From Cavia porcellus (Eukaryota > Chordata > Mammalia > Rodentia > Caviidae), in NCBI RefSeq assembly GCF_034190915.1, contig NW_026947500.1, forward strand, positions 18,412,501-18,476,500: a stretch of 64,000 nt of DNA, in the 5' to 3' direction. A program made the translations under genes and the position numbers. The notes beneath the pieces were generated by a model. It saw only the letters and a list, made by a program, of their open reading frames with translations, ran no database searches and was not told the DNA's origin. Positions 59,138 through 64,000 of this stretch are shown one piece after another. Each line of letters begins with the position of its first letter. Within the stretch, counting starts at the first letter, position 1.

Positions 59138-59415
59138 TAGCCACACCTGTCACCCCAGCACTCAGCAGAGTGAGGCAGGAGGATCCCTCTAATTTCAAAG
59201 CCAGCTTGGGCTACACAGTGAGCTGAACTACATGAGACCCTGTCTCAAAAAAACAAACCAAGCCAGGCATGGTGATACACACCTGTCATCCCAGCACTCA
59301 GGAGGCTGAGGCAGGAGGATCACTGTGAATTTGAGGCCAGCTAAGACTACACAGTGAGTTCAAGGGCAGGCTAAATTACAAAAGGAAGGTATATCTCCAA
59401 AGAAAAGAAAGGAAA
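59138..59415 (+). mobile_element. Two consecutive B1-like SINEs
   Basis: The first is 59138-59258 (cacacctgtcaccccagcac to gaccctgtctcaaaaaaac). The second is 59262-59415 (gccaggcatggtgatacaca to ggcaggctaaattacaaaag). The second lies in the A-rich tail of the first. Confidence 0.87.
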
Positions 59416-59599
59416 AGAAAATGTTCTTTCCGACTTATCTATACAATTGGCACAAAACCAGCAAAACCTCAGCAAGTTATTTTGTGGAAATTAATGAACT
59501 GATTTTTAACACTTATGCAGAGACAAAAGACCCAGAAAAGCTAGCACAATGGACCAAAGCCTGCGGAGTGATACAACATGGCTTTAAGACTCACTATAG

Positions 59600-59692
59600 G
59601 GGCCAGGGATTTACTCAGTGGCACAACTGCCTGTCTAGCAAGCAAGCACAAGGTCCTGAGTTCAATCCCCAGTACAAAAAAAACAAACAAAA
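59600..59692 (+). mobile_element. ID-type SINE, first of a pair
   Basis: ggggccagggatttactcag to gagttcaatccccagtacaa with an A/CAAA tail. The words actcactatag (59589) and acttactatag (59694) flank it. Confidence 0.92.
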
Positions 59693-59704
59693 AACTTACT
59701 ATAG

Positions 59705-59794
59705 GGCCGGCGGTATAGCCCAGTGGCATGAGCACTGCCTGGCACTGCCTGGCAAGTACAAGGTCCTGAGTATAACTCCTGGTACAAAAAAAAA
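59705..59794 (+). mobile_element. ID-type SINE, second of a pair
   Basis: ggccggcggtatagcccagtg to gagtataactcctggtacaa plus an A-tail. acttactatag precedes it and gacttactcta follows it. It has a short internal repeat of cactgcctgg. Confidence 0.92.
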
Positions 59795-59799
59795 GACTT

Positions 59800-61195
59800 A
59801 CTCTAAAGTAACAATGACCGAAACACTGCTATATTGGCAAAGGATTGCTAAACAGGAGAGTGGGACATGAGTTAGGTGATGGCTTTTTACATGTAATACC
59901 TAAGGCAGGATTCATACAAGAAAGAAGTGACAAATTGGGCTTCATTAAAATTTTAAAAGCTTCTGTTCTGCAAAAGTCACCATTTAAAAGAATAAAAAGA
60001 CAACTCATAGGCTTGGAGAAAATCTCTGCAAAGCATGTCTGTTAGAGGACTGGTCTCCAAAATTGCAGAGAACTCTTTAAAACTCAACAATAAGAAAATA
60101 AACAAAAACAAACAACCCAATTTAAAACAGGCCACAGACCAGTAATAGACACCTCACCCAAGAAGATCCCCACATGGCAACTGCATGCGCATAAGAAATA
60201 TGTCAGCATCGCATGTCACCAGGGAAACCCAACCCAAGCAATGAAGAGCTGCACGGCACACCTGGCATGATGGCAAACTCCAGAAGGCTGACAACACCAA
60301 AGGCTGGCGAGGAGCAGGGCTACAGAAGCCGCGCTCTGGCTGGGGGAAATGCAAACCAGCACGGCCGCAAAGGAAGACAGTTTGGCAGTTTCTAACGAAA
60401 CTAAAAATACTTTTCCCATATGACTCAGGGGTTGCTCTGCTTGGTATTCACCCATAGGGGCTGAATACTTATGTCACCACACAAACCTGCATATGTGAGT
60501 TTAGAGCGACGCCATAGGTACCAAAACTCGGGGGCAATCAAGATGCTCTCCAGAGGCTGACGGACAGCCTGGCACACCCATGGAGGGGAATATTACTCAG
60601 CACTAAAGCAGAATGAGCTGTTGAGCCACAAAAAGACACGAGGAACATGAATGCACGTAACCAAGTGGAAGAAGCAGCTCTGAAAAGGCCACACACATAT
60701 GATTCCGACTCTACGGCATCCTACAAAATCTAGGTGTATCTTGGCTGGACCCTCAGCTGCCAGGGCTTGAGGGAAGAGGGGCAATACAGGCGGCACTGAG
60801 GGAAACCATTCCCCATGATCCTGTAACGGTGTATTCATGCTACCCTGATCACAGCACACAGGAGGTGTAGCCCAGAGCGTGAATTCTAAAGCTCACTGAA
60901 CTGCAGACTCTGTTAACCATCATGTGCCAGCGCTGGACAGCAACCAGAACAAATGCACCACAATAATGCATGGTGTTCTAAGTGGGAAACTCAGGCAGGG
61001 GGTGGGGGGACACGTGTGTGCCATGGGAACTCTGTTCTCTTCACACAAACTGTTTGTAAATCTAAAACTGGTCTAAAATTTAAGTCTACCAGAAGTCTTA
61101 AAAGGGTACCAAATGGGAAAATCTCACAAAGAAAATGATAAATTAACACCTGGAATCAATGACTCTCTCAGATATTCCCTCAAATAGGTAAAGAG
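59800..61195 (+). mobile_element. Old LINE-1 3' end
   Basis: LINE-1-like words run from the ORF2 end into the 3' UTR: aaaattgcagagaactcttt near 60060, cacctcacccaagaagatcc near 60150, gcaatcaagatgctctccag near 60535 and gaatattactcagcactaaa near 60588. Frames are fully broken. Confidence 0.7.
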
Positions 61196-61197
61196 TG

Positions 61198-61362
61198 AGC
61201 AAGCAAGCCAGGTGCAAGGGCACACAGGCCACTCAGCAGGCTGAGGCAGGAGGATTTCAAGTCGGAATCCAACTTGCAAGGCCCTATCTCAAAAAAATAA
61301 AAAAGAGCTGGGGATAAGGTTCAGTGCTCACGTCCTCCTGATTTGATCGCCAGAACTGGGAG
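61198..61362 (+). mobile_element. B1-dID composite SINE
   Basis: agccaggtgcaagggcacac to caaggccctatctcaaaaaaa, then gagctggggataaggttcag to gatttgatcgccagaactgg. Same architecture as 24675-24862. Confidence 0.8.
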
Positions 61363-62506
61363 GGGGAAGGGATGCGCAGGACAAGGGACAAAGGTGAACG
61401 TGTAAGCAGATCACGAAGCATGCTACCACAAGAACCTCGGACCCCTACACCGATGCAAAGAACTACCAGGCTGTACCCAGAGCCAGCCGGGCCTCCTGCT
61501 CTGCCCAAGCCCTCCCCTCCTCCAGAGCTTCTCAGCATCCAAGAACAGACACGCAGCCTGTGAGCTCCGCAAAGGCCAGAGCCACATTGGAGGGACCGCT
61601 ACCTCTCAGGCACCCCTCTGCCTGCCAGTGCTGCCCCATCTGCTCCCGGCAGCCAACCTGGGTCTCCACCTGACTCAGCAAAAACACCTGTGGCCAGCTG
61701 AAGCCCACTGTGAGAGCTAGGCCAAGTTCAGCGGGGTACACCTGCTGCTGAGGCCACTTTCGTCTTCGGGCCAGGGGCTTAGCAGAGCAGCTGGAGCCAG
61801 ACCCCATGTTCAGACTAACAGTGCACATAGGGTGAGCGTGGGCCACGGAACCCCACGGGAGGTCATGGTGGGGGGCTGCTGGCAGCAGCACAGGACAGCT
61901 CCTGAGAGGAGGTCGAGATAGGGCTGATCTGAGGCCAAGCGATGCCTCCCAAGGCAGGTGTGCAGGTGAGGGCTCCACGGGATGAAAGTGAGGTGTGTCC
62001 CTGAGGTGCCACCTGCACTCCTCTCTCAAGACAAGCCAGCGCCCCCCAGCATCTTGACAAGGCTGAGGGCTCCTCCTTTGAGGTACAGAGGATAGGGCTC
62101 CTAGGCCCCCAGGATTTGCACTGTGGGCACACTGCAGGGGCCAGCGCTCGACACCAACTGCAAGACCCCTGCGCAAAGGACAAGGCTGGCAAGCCCATGG
62201 GGGTCAGTTCCCAGCCCTCTGTGACTCTAGCTGGGTGCACTGTGGTTGTCCAAAGCCAGCAGTGCATGGGGAAACTCACAAGCACCTGAAAACCAGCCAC
62301 AAGGACCCGGATTGTATCCCACACCTGGGAACACTGCACCCTGCAGCTGGAAATGCCAGCCTGCAGCAACCATCTTTCCCTGCCCTGGGCACTCAAGAGA
62401 GGCTAGAACCAGGACTAACCCAGAAACTGAGAAATTCACAGTAATAATATGCTCCTCCAACCCAGAAGCCTTGAAACTTTTCTGGGGTCCCAAGAGGGGA
62501 TAGTGG
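61363..62506. other. PHF2 intron 1, unassigned
   Basis: GC-rich unique-looking sequence. The minus-strand open frames of 177-214 codons show no recognised domain or conservation signal. Confidence 0.45.
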
Positions 62507-62618
62507 GGGGGCTGGGGATTTAGCTCAGCGGCATAAGCATCTGCCTTGCAAGCAGGCAGTCGTGAGTTCGATCCCTGGTACCGATAAAAAGGAAAAAGGC
62601 AAAAAAAAAAAAAAAAAA
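62507..62618 (+). mobile_element. ID-type SINE, young-looking copy
   Basis: ggggggctggggatttagctc to gagttcgatccctggtaccg, then a mixed A-rich tail ending in about 20 A. Target duplication aagaggggatagtgg / aagaggggatggtgg at 62492-62506 and 62619-62633. Both Pol III box-like motifs are intact. Confidence 0.96.
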
Positions 62619-62633
62619 AAGAGGGGATGGTGG

Positions 62634-64000
62634 AGGTGCACTGCCACCCACCTCCCTGCAGGCTCCACTCGGCCGGCTTCTGAAGCTCCAGGCAGGGCCC
62701 ACCCCCAGTGTGGCGGGAAGCCCCTCAGCAGCCAGGCACAGTGCTGGGCCACACCCCAGTGACCCCTAGGGTGGCACCATCACAACACACGAGAGCCACA
62801 AAGCAAGCAGGTCCTGTGACCAGATGGTCTCACTGCTGGGAACCACCCCCAGAGAGACTGTCTGGCATTCTCCCTGCTCCCAGACCCTGTAGCAGGGAAG
62901 CTACAGTCCCAGGAGGAGAGGAGAACACGGGAGCCCCAGCCCCAGACACTACAGCATCCAGCGAGGCTCCCAGCTACACAGAACAGGCCCTGTCCCTGTG
63001 TTCCCAGGCAGGCTGCAGCGAAGGCTGGGAGGGGTCCTGGGCCCGCAGGTGGTCTGGGGGGGTCCTCTCCCCTGCCATGAGGCGCTGTGATGCCTCCTAC
63101 TGAGCTGCTGCTCATTCCCTGTGCCAGGCCCTGGAGGGCACCGCCAGAGAAGCAAGTCCAGGAAGGGAAGGGAGGGAGGGGCCAGAGAGGAAGGGAGAAG
63201 GGGACCCAACAAGGATCTACACAGCTTTGGGTAACTAGGCCTCCCCAGGCGGCCTCACTCCACTGAGTCTGACAGCCAGGACCTCGCGACATGGAACTCA
63301 GAACGGGACGGAGGAATCCCAAAGCTGGCACTGCCACCCTAAGGGCCAGTGCTCTGCAGCCAAGTGTAGCTGCAACCACAGGGCGAACACCCCATGAGAT
63401 GCCCAGGTGAGTTCTCAGTAAGGACCAGCAAGTCCCCTGGTGGAGATGAAGAAGGCTCAGAAAACGGGGTGGCAGGCAGGGGCTCCACGGGGAAGGGCAG
63501 TCAGTTACACTTGGGGCCAGAAGCTCAGGTTCTGAGGTGACTGACGTGGGTCAGAAGAGCAGCAGGCTGCGGTGAGGGCCACGGAAGGGCTGTGCCCAGT
63601 GCAAATCCCTCCAGAAACGTCAGGGGTGACCCCTGTCAGGCCAGGGCTCTGAGTGTGGAAACAGAAGTCTCCCCTGAACATCCAGGGCCCCATGCCCAGG
63701 AACCCAACAAGATAATTAATGTTAAAAGTTGTCCTGAAGCTGGGGGCAGTGCCAGACACACACACCCCCCTCCCCCGCCCAAGCTGGGAGCACTTCGCAC
63801 AGGGAGCAAGGAAGCCGTGCACTGCATGCCCCTCCCGGTCTGCCAGGGCCTCCAGCTGCCCACCTCAGCACGGGCCCCTGGGCACCATGTGCACAGGGAG
63901 CCAAGATGCGTGGCTTCAACAGACCATGAAGCAGGGCCCTATAAACACCTGAATGGAAATGCTCGGGGAAAGTAAGGGTGGCTGTCACAGTTCTCTGCCA
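62634..64000. other. PHF2 intron 1 up to the window end, unassigned
   Basis: GC-rich sequence with no recognisable repeat. No exon 1 coding sequence was found on the minus strand, so the transcription start is further right. Confidence 0.45.

Noticed and set aside
61532..62396. Minus-strand frames of 177-214 codons near the window end as possible PHF2 exon 1 or another gene
   Set aside because: No PHD N-terminal words and no splice or start context; GC-rich composition explains the length.

Overview
This window is nuclear DNA of a placental mammal, very probably a rodent that is neither mouse nor rat. The evidence is a spliced vertebrate gene with GT-AG introns, and many short tRNA-derived (ID-type) SINEs with oligo(A) tails and target-site duplications. 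There are also B1-like SINEs, some fused to an ID-like tail (B1-dID type), several LINE-1 copies and MaLR-type LTRs. The SINE set suggests a beaver-like (castorimorph) or squirrel-related rodent; the sequence alone does not settle the species.

The only host protein-coding gene I can support is PHF2, a PHD-finger and JmjC-domain histone demethylase, on the minus strand. Sixteen consecutive coding exons (exons 2-17 in human numbering) run right to left from 30000 to 73. Every exon has AG/GT boundaries and compatible phases, and together they give 2247 nt (749 codons) with no in-frame stop. Exon 1, with the N-terminal half of the PHD finger, lies beyond 64000. The last exons and the stop codon lie left of position 1. 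Exons 2-3 finish the PHD finger and linker, exons 5-10 carry the JmjC core (His249, Asp251, Tyr321 visible), and exons 11-17 encode the charged, low-complexity C-terminal part.

Layout: 1-8701 is dense with exons 6-17. 8702-14437 holds exons 5 and 4, with one MaLR-type LTR and a long (GA)n. 14438-26227 is a large intron filled mostly by decayed plus-strand LINE-1 DNA. 26228-30000 carries exons 3 and 2 with CA-repeat blocks and another MaLR-like LTR. 30001-64000 is the 3' part of intron 1 and is mostly transposon.

The most structured non-genic object is a decayed class I (gamma-like) endogenous retrovirus at 34409-51028, antisense to PHF2. It has two LTRs, a primer-site-like sequence, remnants of gag, pro, pol and env, and a polypurine tract. 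It has been invaded by an ORF1-only LINE-1 relative (HAL1-like) whose long 3' tail appears to be built of diverged ~150-bp tandem units, by a second LINE-1 with ORF1/ORF2, and by several SINEs. I saw no CRISPR array, operon or prokaryotic system. The most notable host-gene observation is a ~46-bp tandem duplication that copies the end of exon 8 together with its splice donor; use of the distal donor would put a TAG immediately in frame.
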